Of a DNA stretch of 64,000 bases, positions 36,801 through 51,300 are shown piece after piece. The position numbers and the translations under genes were made by a program. The notes under the pieces are model-generated. The model was not told the DNA's origin and ran no database searches. It saw only the letters and a list, made by a program, of their open reading frames with translations. Origin of the DNA: Casuarius casuarius. Its lineage: Eukaryota > Chordata > Aves > Casuariiformes > Casuariidae. Positions within the stretch are counted from its first letter, which is position 1. Every line of letters begins with the position of its first letter. Location of the stretch: positions 4,826,640-4,890,639 of the forward strand of contig PTFA01000042.1 in assembly GCA_003342895.1 (NCBI GenBank). The letters are read 5' to 3'.

Positions 36801-39800
36801 GCACTTCGTGCTCGCCCTTTAATTTTCTTCACTTGGTGTATCACCTCGGTGCACAAGCAGCCCCATGGCATGGAGCAGGGGGCTGGGCTGCAGGACTGCA
36901 GCACGATGGAAGATGTGCCATCACACAGAGGTAGGACACAAGTCTTGGGTCTTTGTCCACTGCAGATATCAGTTATCAGCTCAAAATTCATAATTCCTGG
37001 TATTTTTGCTGCGAGTCCCCTAAAACTCAGCTTACCCACGTGGTTCGTGCCCGTGGACACAGCACGCCTGCAGGCATGGCGAGCAGCCCCGCTGCAGAGG
37101 CATCCCGCCGGCCAGTCACCTGCTCTTGGGTGGCAGCTTTGGTGAGGGGCCTTGTGTTCCTGCAAAACGAGAACTAAGTGATAACGAGACAGGTCACACA
37201 GCGAAGGCGGGGAGGAATTCACTGCTTCATTTGAATGGATACTCTCATGAAATCCTTGAAGACGTCACCCGGTGCTCTTTGCAATTCATATCGCTGCGGA
37301 GCAGCAGCTCTCCCGAGTCCTTCAACTCTGCCTTAGAAATAGCTGACAATCTGTAGGTGATGGATTCAAGACTTGCAAAACACCACTGAAAAGTGTTTTG
37401 TATCTGAGGAATACAAACACACGTGGCCATGGAAGGCATATTTACAGTGAAATTTGATCTCTCAGATAATAGCAGGATTCTCAGGGAGTGCCTTAGATAT
37501 TGTGGCACTTTTTTTTTGTCCTAGCAACCAATTTTCGCTCATTCTTTTTTTCCTGCTACTTCTTGCTAAAACAGTCTCAGATGAACGGCTTTTCTGTTGA
37601 CACACTATAGATAAGGCTTGATTGGGTTGGTGGAGTCAACATTATTATTTTTACATAATAGGTGGAGGACTCTGATGTAAATCAACTTTAAAGGTTACTT
37701 TTCTTTGCACGCTTTAGGCTACATTATTCCCCCTTGTGAATCCATATTCATGTGCTGCTGTCAGTGGTGGTATTCTTTAGGTGAGATGATTACCTAAGAT
37801 CAGTTAATTCTCTTTACTTGCCTCTTCTCTGACATAAACTAACCCATTGATTTCTACTTAATGCATCGTATCTTTTGGAAGTAGGAATATTAGTGACCCT
37901 ATCAGGTTAAGCATTATTACAAAGGTTATTTTCCAGTTTGATACTATCTGGAAAAAAAAAAACAATCATTTTTGTTTTCTCCTTACAGTATCAGTCTAAT
38001 TAAAACAAAAGGAAGACATGTCAAGCTTATGTAAAACTAGATAGCAATTCAGACTGTATTTGTGTGGGTTATCAAATTTACGGTAGTCTCAGGAGACGAA
38101 ATTTGCAAAAGAAAGTACCATTTAAAGTCCTTGGCACTTATGCTCTTTAATCTCCTGGGTGCTTTTGAAAAATCTTTCTCAGACTGTGTAAATGTGGTAT
38201 ATTCAACTGCAACAGTTTCATGATAGATGAGGTTTCTGCCAAGCAGGGAGGTTTAGCAGCGTTTCTCTTCATAGTTCAGTTCAGTATTATTAGCAAGCTC
38301 TCATCTATAGCAGAATAAATGTGACTTAATTTACACTAGCTTCCAGTTACTAGCCATCCATTTATAAACATAGCTGCAGTGACATCTGATTGGTTTTTGA
38401 TATATCTTTTGCATCGAAAATAAAAACAAACTACATCTTGCTATATATCTGTATCAACTAACACCGTTGCCAGATTTACCTGCAAGGAGATATTTGAGAA
38501 AGATACTAGTGTTATGGATCAGATATTTTCCTCATAACTGTTTGAATGAATCTCAGGCCTGGTCCTTGTCTTGGAAGCCTGCAACTTGTTGGGCCAGGCA
38601 GGGCTGGATCAAAGCATTTGTAGCGTGTGCCCACGGTGCCCGTCCAGGGCAAGGAGCCCAGCTCCAGAAATCATACAATTAGAGACAGAAACTCCATTTT
38701 CTAGGTTTTTACAGTTTCAAAGAAAGTTTGAAAAATGTGAACTGAACACAACGAGTGCCTGTTGAGGTCCTGCTGGTGCCTCAGCACTTGCAGCAAGCCA
38801 CCTTCCACACAGCCTTGAAAGTCTCCAGCTTCCTTTGGTCCTCACCTCACTTTGGTCCTTCTTTAGAAAGAGCTTCTGTCTGAGCTGGAGGAGAGTTTAT
38901 CCCGTTTCCAGATGGAGCTGATCCAATCCATTACTCCTCCATTATTTATATAGCACCTACATTTATTACAGCGATGCTTACGTTAGAGATACTTATGTGA
39001 TACCAGATGTACATAGTTAATAAACTAGAAAGTCATAGTTAATGGAGACTTGGAAACACATCCAATAAATCCCTCACCAGCAGAGGCTAGGTGTTTGAGA
39101 CAGGCTATTTGCAAAGTAGCTTTCACCAAACTTGGAAAAAATGAGAAATTAGGAAATGATACAAAAGACATCACTTTTAGTGAGGACAGAAGGCTGTTAT
39201 AATATAACCCAGGAATTTTATGACTTCATTTCATAGCAATTTAGGAATTTTCATTTCAGAGTCAAAAATCAGTTGGAAAACTTCAGTGAGAAACTGGCAA
39301 TTCTTACATGATCTTTTTTCTTCTAATCGGAAAAGAAAGAAAGAGAAACAACTCCTCGCTACAGTCTAATCCTGGGCTTCCATGATTAGCCAGGACCAAA
39401 TATTTTAGAGAAATCTGTTTCTCGCCTACACACAGTCAACCAAATTAATTGATCTATGAGAGATTTCTTTTTAAATACCCCATTGAGCAGAATGTACCAT
39501 ATTGTTTTTCCTACTTAGTACAACATCATAGACTACCTTGTGGTCAGCTAAAGTTTTTATAAAACGCAGTTACTTCCCTTAGTAACATCTGGATTGCTAA
39601 AATAAGATGCTAGCCTCAGTCTCTGGGATTAAAAGTTCCATTCAGCTGGTTTTGTTCTTTTTTCTTAACACCATTTCCAGATTCATGTACAAAGCACTCT
39701 TTCTCCTGGAAAAAAATCTGTATTACTCAGAGGAGCCACCCTTTAAAATTTTGTTGACATGTTAATGGATGATGGTCTTTGTTCTTCAGTAATGGAACAA

Positions 39801-42800
39801 TTTAACCAGCTGGGATTTCTTCCGGGCGCTGGGCTATAGCCATTGTCTTCTGTCTTGGGACTGTTACATCATGTGAAGTCAGGGTGAAGAGAAGAACAGG
39901 TAATACCTTTCCTTAGCTGTGAAAGCTTAAGACCTTACAGGATTATCCAGTAAAGTTCATTAATTAAACTGTCAGTCAGAGGACAGGTTATTTTCAAGTC
40001 TCTTCTGTGGACAAAAGATCAATTTAAAAAGACATTAGATATTACATATGAGGTGAGTTTCTGGCCAGCATATCCAACTGTTATGCTTAGTTATATGTAC
40101 TGTCTCTACAAATATGTGGTACAAACTCGTGTACATTTTAAGAATTCTGAAAGACAAAAGCAATAAGATTTGATATTTTGATGCATGCAAAATCTGCATT
40201 TTGAGTTCTAATAATGCCTCATGTGCCGGTGTTCAGTTCTTTCAAAAGCGCATGCATGACCTTTAAAAGACATAGTCAAGAACCCTCCTGAGTGGGTTAT
40301 TTCAGTTTTACAAATGAATCTTAGTCCAAGGTCCAGGGGAAACAAATGGAAAGTATACTCATCAAGCAGTTGTTTTCTCTAATTGAATTCCTGGAGAGGA
40401 ATAGCGAGAGGAACCGATGGCTGATCTGTTTGCCTTGGCATCTGGCTAAGGGGAAATGAGTGACAAAGATTGGTGAGAGAGTGACTGCCTTTCTTGGGTG
40501 AAAATAAGGGACAACATGAAACATAAGGGCTCTCTTAGAGGAGTATGTTTCCTTTGGTATCTCAGGGCTTTTTTTCTGAAAAATTTCGTGGCTGTGACAT
40601 ATGAAATTCAGTCAGCATAAACTTCACTTTCTTGTTTAAAATGTTATGGAAGTTTAATATAATTATAATACACACTTGTATTTCATTTCTTAAAACTTTT
40701 TTGCATGTATGAGTTAAGCTTTAGCCTTAAGGGATTTAGTATTTATCACATTTCTGCAATCTGGCAAGGTCATCTCTCTGCTGATAAATTTGAGTTAAGA
40801 ATTTACATAGTAAATGCCATAACTATTAAGTGTTAGAGAAAGCTAGAACTGGCAAAATAAAAACATTTTAAATTAAAACACAGCCATCTCTAATACAAGA
40901 TTCCTGAAGCCCTCACCAATGTACATACACATTTTACTGAATATTTCAGTTCACATCATAGCTTATACAAACAACCCTTAATCAATGCATTTTAAAAAGT
41001 TTCTACGATTTCCAAAAGTCACCTTTTTTCTTCCTTTAGAAAATGTTGTTCAGTCAGTCAATAAAATTTTCTTCTCAGAAATCAGAATGTGAATTCAAGT
41101 ATTTGAGAACAAATAAATAGCAGTGAATTAAATGATTTTCCATGTTTTTTAGAGAAGAGTTACTTTTATGAACGAGTAATCTGTCAACTGTTCTTTGTTG
41201 CAATTTACCCTTCAGTTAATGCATTATGTCAAACTTCAGCACATACAGGATGAGATTGTTCTAATTTTAAGGTCGTGTCATAGTTTTCAGCATATTATAT
41301 TAAAAAAAGCAGTATTCACCCATACACACTTTCATCATCTTTTAAATGCTGAAGAATTACAATTTAGCAAGTATAAACTAATATACAAAAGTAATTTTTA
41401 ATATCTAATATCTTGAGAATATTTTAAGTTTCTTTACGCTTTAGGTCGCAGAGCTAAGCATTCTGCGCTTTGGAAATTCCCAGTTGTCAAGGCTGACAAG
41501 AAGGGTCTGCTGGCAGATGAGGAAATGTGACGGAGACCTCCTATCTTATAGGCTTGAAGGTTAAAATGGTGACATAGAGCTAGCACACTTTACTGTTTCT
41601 GCAGTACATGAGTTAAGCAAGCATTTGCTCATTCTCATTTCTATGATCTTGTAGGAAGAATGATGTCTTCCAAAGTTAACATTAGTGATACCAGCTGCAC
41701 ATCATGATTTATTATCAAACTTCAGACAATTTTATGGTCATACACAGTTTATGTTTTCAAATGTTACTAGTGATTGACCTTTATCTTGAAAATAGTTCTG
41801 CAGAACCATTCCCCTTTCAGTGAACTGTATAGCAACAAACATCCTCTAGAAATATTGCTTTAGCTTGAGTCATTGGTGGCCACAGAGAAAAACTCCACTC
41901 TTTTCAAGAGTCTTTAGTTATTTCTTCAGGTGGAAAAGGAGCTGATATATTGCTGATATTGCCTGAAATGTGCTTGCTATCATATCTATTGTTTTAAGTT
42001 ATGAGTAAATCTTGGAAACAATCTTCTGTCGTTGTCAAATTACCAATGAGAGCAATCGTAGATTATGCTATGGCACTTTTTTATGTTATAGCAGTCAGGT
42101 TATCTTCTGTGTTCTCATGTTTTTAGCAACAAAAAGTTCTTAAATTGTTGTTCTCACAAGCTATACTAGATTTATATCAATAAGCACTCTGCAGGCTGCT
42201 TTGCAATTAACAGCTATGGTTCAGCTGCGTGTTGAGGAACTGGAAGTGACTTCTGCCTAAGCGGTGGTAAATCTCATGTCTGCTCTTTCCTCAGCCATAC
42301 AAAACCACTTATGTGCTCACTGCAGAAAATGCAATGCCTTTACTTCTTTTGGAGATGCAGTTTGTCTACTTTTGCAGTTACTTTTACAGTCTCAGTGTAT
42401 GAGAGGATACATTTTGACCAGCTGACATAAATAATACCTAGCATTAATATTAGACCATGATCACCCTGATTATTCTGCTTCCCTTGAGTGATGGACTAAG
42501 AAATGGTGCCAGATGCTTTGCCACAAAAAGCTAGTATTTATCTCCTAGAAAATACATGGAATATACTGATCCATCAAACACTAAGATACAGCAAATACCA
42601 GAGCAATCCTGGTGTTGCCTACCAAGGCAATGGTAGCAGGGAGGGCAGCTTGTAGTGTTCGGGGTTAGGCCTTTACTGAGGGATATACCATCCTACCAAA
42701 GGGATGATGCCATGGGTGAAAGCACAGTTTTGGGGACTGGCTGGACAGTTGCAGCAGAGCATTCACATCTGGAGTGGCCTTCCCCTTGCTCAGATGGCAC

Positions 42801-42876
42801 ACAAATAAAATGAAGTAGTGTAGGTATAGTCACTCCATACAGTGCCCATTGGAAAGATTCGCACTTTGAGAGTGCC

Positions 42877-42914
42877 TTTTTTTTCTTTTCTTTTTTTTTT
42901 TTTTTTTTCTTTTT
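42877..42914 (+). repeat. Interrupted poly(T) tract
   Basis: About 38 bases of T broken by three C residues. It is a low-complexity pyrimidine tract with no identifiable retroelement body on either side. Confidence 0.85.
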
Positions 42915-45005
42915 AGAAACTTATGTTGACTAGAAATGGTTTCCCACCTCGGACATTTTTTTTCTTCTGCCAAGTTTGTCATCCACAGGCAAGAAGTCCA
43001 GGGAGCCATAAATCCTACCACCAGTGTCACCTCCTCCCTTCCAGTAGGGGATTTCCTGTCAGAGGCAAACTTATTCCCTAGTCATCCAAAATCACTCCAG
43101 GGGCAGTGAGTCTCCTTCAGTTAGGGCAGACAGCAGCTCCCTTCCTTCCAGACCATTAGTGCAGGGCTCCAATACACAATTTCTGAGGAAGCAAATAGTT
43201 CACATATTTAAACAAGTTCATTTTGAGTGTGCAACGTGCTACAATACTTCTTTAGGCCCAATACTTGAAGCTTTAGCAATTCATGCTCCCATCAAAGCAA
43301 AAAGATGGAGAGGCGATTCAGAACTGTCTGGGCTTCTAGAAAGGCAATTTTTTTTTCCCCTTCAAGAAGGCTCCCCTGCAGCTTTTGGCACCATTTTTTC
43401 TACCAGAAAAGCTCCCAACATCACTTCTGCGCATGCTATTTGGCTCACTTGTGACAGCTCTGCGCTGTCCATTTCCTTTCTGTTCAGTCACTGGATAAAG
43501 TCACAGCATTAATCCTTGGGCAAAATCATGTTACTTGCCACAACAGGTCGTTTCCAAAAGAGCCACTTTCACTTGATGCCAAATAGCCTTCCATGGAGGG
43601 CTGCTAAGTGCTTCCTTTTGAAAATGCAACCACTTACATACCTGCCTGCCTATGGCTCTAGGAAGCTAACTTGAGGCAGCTGTTAAAACGGTATTTCAGC
43701 ATCATTTTATACATGCAACTGCAGGTAGTAAAAACCATTCTTCTTTCCAGCGGCGGTGGAAAGAGTGGGATTATATGAGAAAATAAAGGTACCTCTTCCG
43801 AATTGTGCCAGAAATCCTGACAGATCTGATGACCTCTCAGGATGAGCTTGGGCACGATGTCATGATTGCATGTCAGGCTCTGGTTGCAGAGGTGTGGGAG
43901 GCCCTGATGTGTCCTCCTGGGAGGGACCTGCCAGATCTGAAGACTGCAGGTTTACACTCACCTGCTCTTCATAGTCTCTCTATAGCCTGAGCTGCTCACG
44001 TGAGCTGTCAAAGGGCTAACAGAGGGAAAAACTTCAAATCACAGTCCATGCAAGGTAGTTTTCCATCAGTGCAGGTCAGTCACTTCAGTCAGTCACCAAG
44101 GAGAGAGCATTGCTGTGTCCCAGGCTGCTAAGCTACTCCTTTCATCAGCTTCTTCTACAGTAGGGTTTCTTTGATGTCTGTCCTTAGTTTTACCCTTCCT
44201 TGTTCTACTTCTCATGAGGAGCAAGACACTTTATGACCATGGTTCAGAGTCTCAAAATGCTATCAAAAAAGGCAAGTGATAGTGTCTCTTGCAAAGGAGC
44301 AATCAGCCTTCAGTGATCAGACACCTTTCTGTCTGCATAAGCAGGAAACTTTTCAGAATTCAAGTTTGTTTACTCCCTGAGCTAGCTAAAGGCCATGAAA
44401 TGCTAATGTTAACGCTACAAGCACATTACTGCCTCTTTAATTTATTTCTGCTAACTTCTGTTGATGGCAGTTGGGTAAGCTAAACTGCTAGTTGAACTCA
44501 ATTTGTTGTGCAATTTGACGTAAAAACCACACTGGAAATAGATCTGTATTCAGAGGTATCTAATTAGGAAAACATCATGATAGGCAATGCAAATATTTTC
44601 CAAGGCCCTGCATCTGTGCATCATGCATCAATTGCATACTGAGATTGCAATATCCATTTTCTGAGCCATAAAAGTCATATAACAAGAAAAACATTCACTT
44701 TCAGCCTGCCTGTGTGAAAGAAAGAGTGAGCCTCAATTTTTGTTTCTCAAGCCTCTGTGTATTATTTTCCTCAATGAAATAAAGTATGAAACAAGAATCA
44801 AAATTTGCAGGCCAGGATATAATGGAAATCTGTGCAGTGTTTATTTGCTGAGAGCTGCAATGCAAAGATGCCCACTCCTGTTGCATTAGGCTGTGTACAA
44901 ACACTACGAGAGCTCTCAATCCAAACTGCTCATCTTTGCCTGCCCCGATACTAGGAGCTACTCAGAGCATGTTGACTTGCACATCTCTATTTATTCTCTA
45001 TTTCA

Positions 45006-45152
45006 ATGTGTGTGTATGTGTGTGTGTATTAAAGTACAAACATACATGTGTGTTTATATACATACATGTATGCATACGGACATATATACATATACATATA
45101 TGTATGTGTATATATATGTATGTATACACATGTACGCATATACACACACACC
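45006..45152 (+). repeat. Compound TG/TACA/TA microsatellite (about 147 bp)
   Basis: The longest simple-sequence block in the window. GT runs lead into cataca/tatg tetranucleotide-like repeats and end in an AC run, so the ends are roughly complementary (GT at the left, AC at the right). It opens several overlapping reading frames rich in Cys/Val/Tyr/Ile that are artefacts of the repeat. Confidence 0.9.
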
Positions 45153-45235
45153 AAAAAAGGTCTGCTCCTTCATGAGCAGTATGCAGGATCCAGGGCTAGG
45201 GGTTTAATTTTTAGCTTGAGCAAAGATAGGGCTGA

Positions 45236-45335
45236 CTGTGGGTCAAATTCTCCATCAGATACAGTAGCACAGTCTCTCTCATAGCTTCATGGTGCATCGA
45301 TTTTTTTCCTTCATTGACTTCAGTATGGAGAAAAG
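45236..45335 (+). mobile_element. Worn fragment of palindromic MITE-like repeat
   Basis: It starts 'gggtcaaattctccatcagata' and carries 'ttcattgacttcagtatgg' about 65 bases later. This is the same motif order (gggccaaattct ... ttgacttcaatgg) seen in related fragments in this window. It is heavily diverged. Confidence 0.4.
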
Positions 45336-48300
45336 TGAGGCCATTTGATTCACTGGGCATGCTCCCAGATGTGAGATTGTCTCCTTTGGTATTTGATCTC
45401 TTAGACCTGGTGTGAGTTATACTTGGGGTAGGCTGAGTGTATGTCACTAGTATGAGGAAGAATCTCTCCCACATATAAGTTATTTAATGCATTATGTACG
45501 TCCTTGTCCTTCACTGTCCTGCTGCATCTCATTACTGAGGGGAATCAGCTTTCCCCAAATGATGAAAAAAGCCATCAGGAACACTATTAGCCATTAAAAG
45601 TTCTTTGGAAAATAAAACAAAAAACATTTTCTGGAGTTTTTCTTATGTGTGCTAAACTATATATCTTCTGACATGGAATGAAAATTGTCTAAATTTTTTA
45701 TTTTGAAATATTAGATTTTGGATGAGATAGCAAAAAAACCTTTTAGTAGCTTGGCTAAAATACAAGTGTTAATATTCTTACAGATATAACATTGTTTCTT
45801 GGAGAGGTTTTATGAAGATTTTCATTAAAGCATTTAAAATACTTTGAAAGCATCAGAAGTGCTGTAGAGGGTTTTTCCCACACTTTTAAAGTGTTATAAA
45901 AATCCTTAAGGATCTGTGCAAACTCTCGCTAATAAAAAAAACAAAAAGAACTTGTTTCCCATGACTAAACCTGACTAAAAATAACTAGTTCATCAAACTC
46001 AAAAGAACAAGCAATTTTATTCAAGTTCATTTGGGGATTTGATTATTCTCTTGAATATGGCAAAGAATGGCAATCCTGAAAATCCATGTGGAAAATTAGA
46101 TTGATCTCATAGTTCTGTTTAGTTGGTCTCCTTCAAGAGAATGAGCATGACCTTTTTTAAGTGCATCATTTTTGGCCTTGCACATGCATAGAAAACTCTT
46201 TTCCAAGAAGCATGTTTTCAAAAAGTCACCAGGGTTCTATTTGTAGAACAAATAGGGCTTTAATGGCTCACAGTCTTATTTGAATATTCGTGATAATGTG
46301 CATTTTTCCATTTAGGAAATAATTGTGTGGTAACCAAGCACTCGGATTAGCAGCAAAATGCAGTTCTTTTAGAAAACTAATTTACGCTTACTCTTGATGA
46401 GATTGAGGAAATTACCATGTCCATTAAGAAAATCAAAAACACCATATGTTTTTATCTACCTGCCCTAGCCTTAGTATGTAAAACATGCCATTTACGGCTG
46501 ACGTGCCTTCCAAAGATCTTCATGCTTTTAAGTGTTAAACATCATGAATGGTCACCATTCTTCAGAAATGAGCACAAATGCAGAAAAAGTCACTTCAAAT
46601 CCCAGTACTTTATGGTACACGAAATAAAGATATGAGGAAGAAAAGGAAAAAATGAAGAATTTCAGCAGGTATATAATCTCCTTATTCACTTGGTATGAAG
46701 TGTCATAATTCACACAAACTCAGCACCTTTCTCATGATTAGACTTACTGTAGTCAACAGTTCACAACAGACAAGGATATCCTCACCTATATCCTTGGCTA
46801 CAGACATACAAGTGTGCATGTTCATGTGTGCACAAGTCACCAGTAATTCAATGTTTCTGAATTCTGGAATTATGGAGGTCAGTCCAATGCAAACACTGAC
46901 TATGATGCTTTTCCAAGGACATTTTTGGAACTGTCCCACTGAACATTAAAATAAAAAGAAGTTTAATAAATGTTTGTGGTAATATGTTTGTATGGAGCCC
47001 TCTAAACCTGGAGTCAGACATGACTGATGATGGTCTGCTCATATTTTGCTCATTTCCTGAAATACCAGTATTGCAAAACATAAAGGAACTTTCTTTGAGG
47101 AATAGATTTCTAAATTTTGTCTATTAAAGGGTTTAGTTACAAACCGCACGTACAGATGTTTTTTTCTCCAATTATTTGTCCTATAGATGTCCATTATTTG
47201 CTGTCATCATATATATTAAAGAAAACAAGAAGGGAGGGAAAGAAAGGAAAAACCCTAAAGCTTTTCTGTATCATTCATTAGCCGTTTATTAAAGCACTTA
47301 AGAGTGTGCGCTACATTTACCTTTTAATTTGAAACCCATTCAGAAAAATACTAGCCTTACTGAAGTAATGGAGCTTTGCCATGAAGACAGAATTTCACAG
47401 GCTGGGCTTTAAGTCCACCCTCATATTGCTTGGTGGTCTGGGACTCACGGTTGCAACACCCAGAGGCTGCCTGTAGAAGGCTTGCTAACAAAGCTAACAG
47501 GGCTGAGAGAAATGGCATTGCACAGCACTGCACAGAGCAACAAATAGGAAGATACAAATTCTGCTGGAAGAACTGGGAAACACTGATGCAATGTTTGCAA
47601 TACTTGCATGTTAACCTCTGCTGTCTTCCTTTGTTACCTCCTCATACTATCATCTACTGTCCTTTTAGCTCTCTACATAACGAAAACAACTGTATTATAA
47701 ACATTTCCCTTAGTCTTTAATGTAACATTTGACGGAAAATCCAGACTCCTGGGTTATTGAACTTCTCTATGCTGAAATCTCTGAACAGTGCCAATCTATG
47801 TTTTATTTTTCCAGTTGCTGTATCCTAGCCCAAGTCTGTCATGCACATTATTGCACAGTTAACCCTTATCACAGCAGAGGCTGAAATACTGACCTGTTGA
47901 AACACTGACCCAGGGCAGAAAAGGGGCACAGGTGCAGGTGCATCGCCTCCCTCAACCCTGGACTGCAGAGATGACCAACGATGGTCAACTATACACAAAC
48001 ATCTATATTGTCATATATGACCTTTTTTAACATATGCATATAGCACATACATGATCCTAGATACAAACCCTTATCCAACACAGGTGATGGTATATCACAA
48101 GACTGTCAGAACACACTTTTCTTTATTAAACCACTAAATATAAAAATAAACCTCTGTACTGTTTTGGTTTTTTCTTCCACCAGCAGCTGCTCCCATTTAA
48201 TTATTTTCCTTCTCCAAAGGTCATTTTGCTTTCTGTTAGGTTTCCTCTAGCAGCTATTTTGCTGACAAACTCACATTTTTTGTCCTGTAATAGGACACTT

Positions 48301-51300
48301 AGGGAAGTCAATAAGATTTGGTAAACCACTTTGGCCTGTCTGTATTTAAGCCAGATCACAGCAGTGTTAAATGAACTCGCTTTAATAATTCATTGCAGGA
48401 GAACCTTTTTGCTCGCTCTTACAGAAACAAAAAGGCATTTGGCTTCTGGGTTTCATCTCGCGGAGCTGAGGAATTGCTCCCCAGGCTGCCACCCACTGCC
48501 CCACCAAATGGAGTGCCAAACGGAGTCCCCGCGCCTTCCCTCTCCTTTTTCTCCCATCACCCAAAGTGCAATAGCGCCGTGCTTTCTGGCAGCAGCCCTG
48601 ATAGAGGGGTGATAAACTGAAAAGACGATTACCTGCGTATTCACCCATTTAAAAAAAAGAATGGCGGGGAGAAAGCCTTTCACCTACTGATGGACAGATT
48701 TAATTAAGCCTTCTCTCCTCTGTCGCCACAAATAGTAATGGTTTTCGAAGCCCTGTGTACTCAGTGATCAGATGAGCTGTATTACGCATTGCGGTGTTTG
48801 GATTTATGATAGGATAAACAAGTTTTCCGTCAGGAGAGTGGAAAAATTTCAGATGTGCTAATGCTGACAAATAAAACACGGGAAACCAGCCCAAACAGAA
48901 GCCAGAAAAATGTGGTTTTGCACATATATGAATGGCACTCGTGCAGGCCTAGATGGCATGATGTGTCCATGAGAAAGAGTTGAGAAGGCAGCAATGTTCA
49001 TGTTCAGCTAACAATACCGCTGTCATATCTGTGATGGGCTAAGGCTATTAGATGAAACCAGGTATTCAGGGAAAGATAAAATTATTTGTTAGAGCAGCTG
49101 ATACAAAAAAAGGAAAGAACGACAAGTTTGGGGTACGCAAGCCCAGAAAATGACCTGAAAAAGGACTCGTCTGCTTGCAAGCATTTCTGTTTTCTCCAGC
49201 CTTTGGTGTAATGAAAGTCATATCCCATACACTTTGCCTCAATTATATTTATACAGAAGGTAATATATTACCTACTACCTGTATTTGAATTAAACACACA
49301 CAGGTTGTAGTACAAATACATACTCATTTGAGCATGTGTGCCTATGTATATGTATGTAATGTTAACAGAGTCTGTATATACACACATGAAAAAATACAAG
49401 TCCTTCTGTCTGTAGGCAGACACCAAAAAAAAGAAAAAAAAGAAAAAGGAGACCAGTTTCACTTGTACTATAAATCAGTATAATATCATCTACTTGAAAA
49501 GGAGTGGCATTTATTTTTACTATCTGGGGATATGGCCTGTAGTGTGAGTTTGCATTACCCAGCAGGTTTGCCTGGGATACCCAGTGCCTTGCCGTGGAAA
49601 GCAGGGAATCTTTCTTTGCAAGAGCTATTTGGTGAACAAGCCTTCTTGCAAAAGTTATAGCTGCTTTGCAGATTAAGGCTAGGCTGGAAGAGCTGTGAAA
49701 ATGTACCCCAGTAGTAACTATAATTCAAAAAAAAGTTTGCAGTTTCATCCAACATGGAAATTAGAGTCAATTAGGATTCGTCTCATTGGATATTCTCTTT
49801 TGATAGATGGTCAAATGGCTTCAAAAGCTCATGGTATAGTCATACTGCTCTTTTATTTGCAAGTCAGGAGCTGGCAAATTTTTTTACCACATGACAAATG
49901 CAGTTTAGGTTGATTGGGGTCAAATTCAGCATTTATGAGCAGCCACATACATGCTACCAGGGTCTTGGTGGTACCAAGAAGAGAGGACAGAAGACTTCAG
50001 TAAACAGTTATTTGGATTATGCTATGGCCTCAATTTGCAAGCTGTACCACCACCAGTAATAAAAGAGAAATGGAAATGTCACAGAAGATTGTAACCTTTA
50101 AAATGTATGTGTATTAAAAAAAAGAAAAACAAAACAAAACCACATCCATGCACCAGCCTCCAGCAGCTTTTTTTTTTTAGCCTTTAGTGATTTCGCTTTT
50201 GCAGCATGCAATCCTATAGCTCTGTAGTGCTACCTGCCTGGGGGAGGCAGTGGGTGCAGGGCAGCCAGCAGCAAAGCTCCTAGTGTTTCCCCAGAAGGGA
50301 CCAGCAGGCACCACGGGAGCAGCTTGGCACTGCTGCCTTCACCTCTGTCTCTGGAGTACCAGCCAAAACCCAGCCCAGCAGATCCCTGAGCTCCCAGCAT
50401 AGTTCACCAGGAGGATGAAATGATTCATGGAGCCATGCATGAAGGCAGCATGCTGAACCAAGAGCATGCTGGAGCAATGGGACGGTGATGGGCACACCAG
50501 TGAGGTGAACATCTGATCTTCTCTGAAATGTAAGTACTTCACTGGAACATGCCAGGAGGCAAAGCTGCTGTCCAGAGGATGGTCTTCAAGCAGCGAGGCT
50601 GTCCCGCCTCTCCTTCCTTCCCCCTCCACCACACACACCCAGCCAGATTTCTACGTCTTCAAGCCTTAACATGGGACCTGTTATTGTGCTGAGGCTGGGA
50701 GAATCCAGGCAGCCACCTGCTTCCCCACCCTGAACCCATCAGCTGACTGCATGGCCACCCCGACTATTTATAATGATAGATCATAATTACAGTTTTGTCT
50801 TAGTGATTGGAAAGCATTTTGGTTGCATGTGTTATGGGAGTTTCCATATTTGTCCTTTTTGAATCTCCTTTTAAGGGACTGCTCAGCTGCTAGAAGAATT
50901 AAGGTTACACTTGAAGTTCTCAGACGTGGCCAATACTCTTACTTCATTAAAATTCTGGAATATTTTCTATATGCAAGGAAATGTTATTCTGAGAACAGAG
51001 AATGTTGGAATAAAGACATTTTAGAGTAAAAACCCACTGACCTTCTGGATATATACAGAGAGCATAAGAAAAGTCCCACACATGGAGTATAATGTCTGTA
51101 GGAACAATGTAACAAATACTGTAGTAGAAAAAGAAGGATGACTGGTAAATAGCAAGTTTTTTCTAAATGTATACCAAAGATTTAAACTTTTATTAATCAA
51201 ATAACTTTGCATGTTTCTCTCCATAGTAACATGTTCTGCTATTGGTAGTGGTCTTATTACTTTTTTTTTTTTGTAAACATCTATACGTATGTATTGATTC

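Noticed and set aside
44893..45284. Three overlapping + strand frames rich in Cys/Tyr/Val/Ile
   Set aside because: They are translations of the compound TG/TA microsatellite at 45006-45152.
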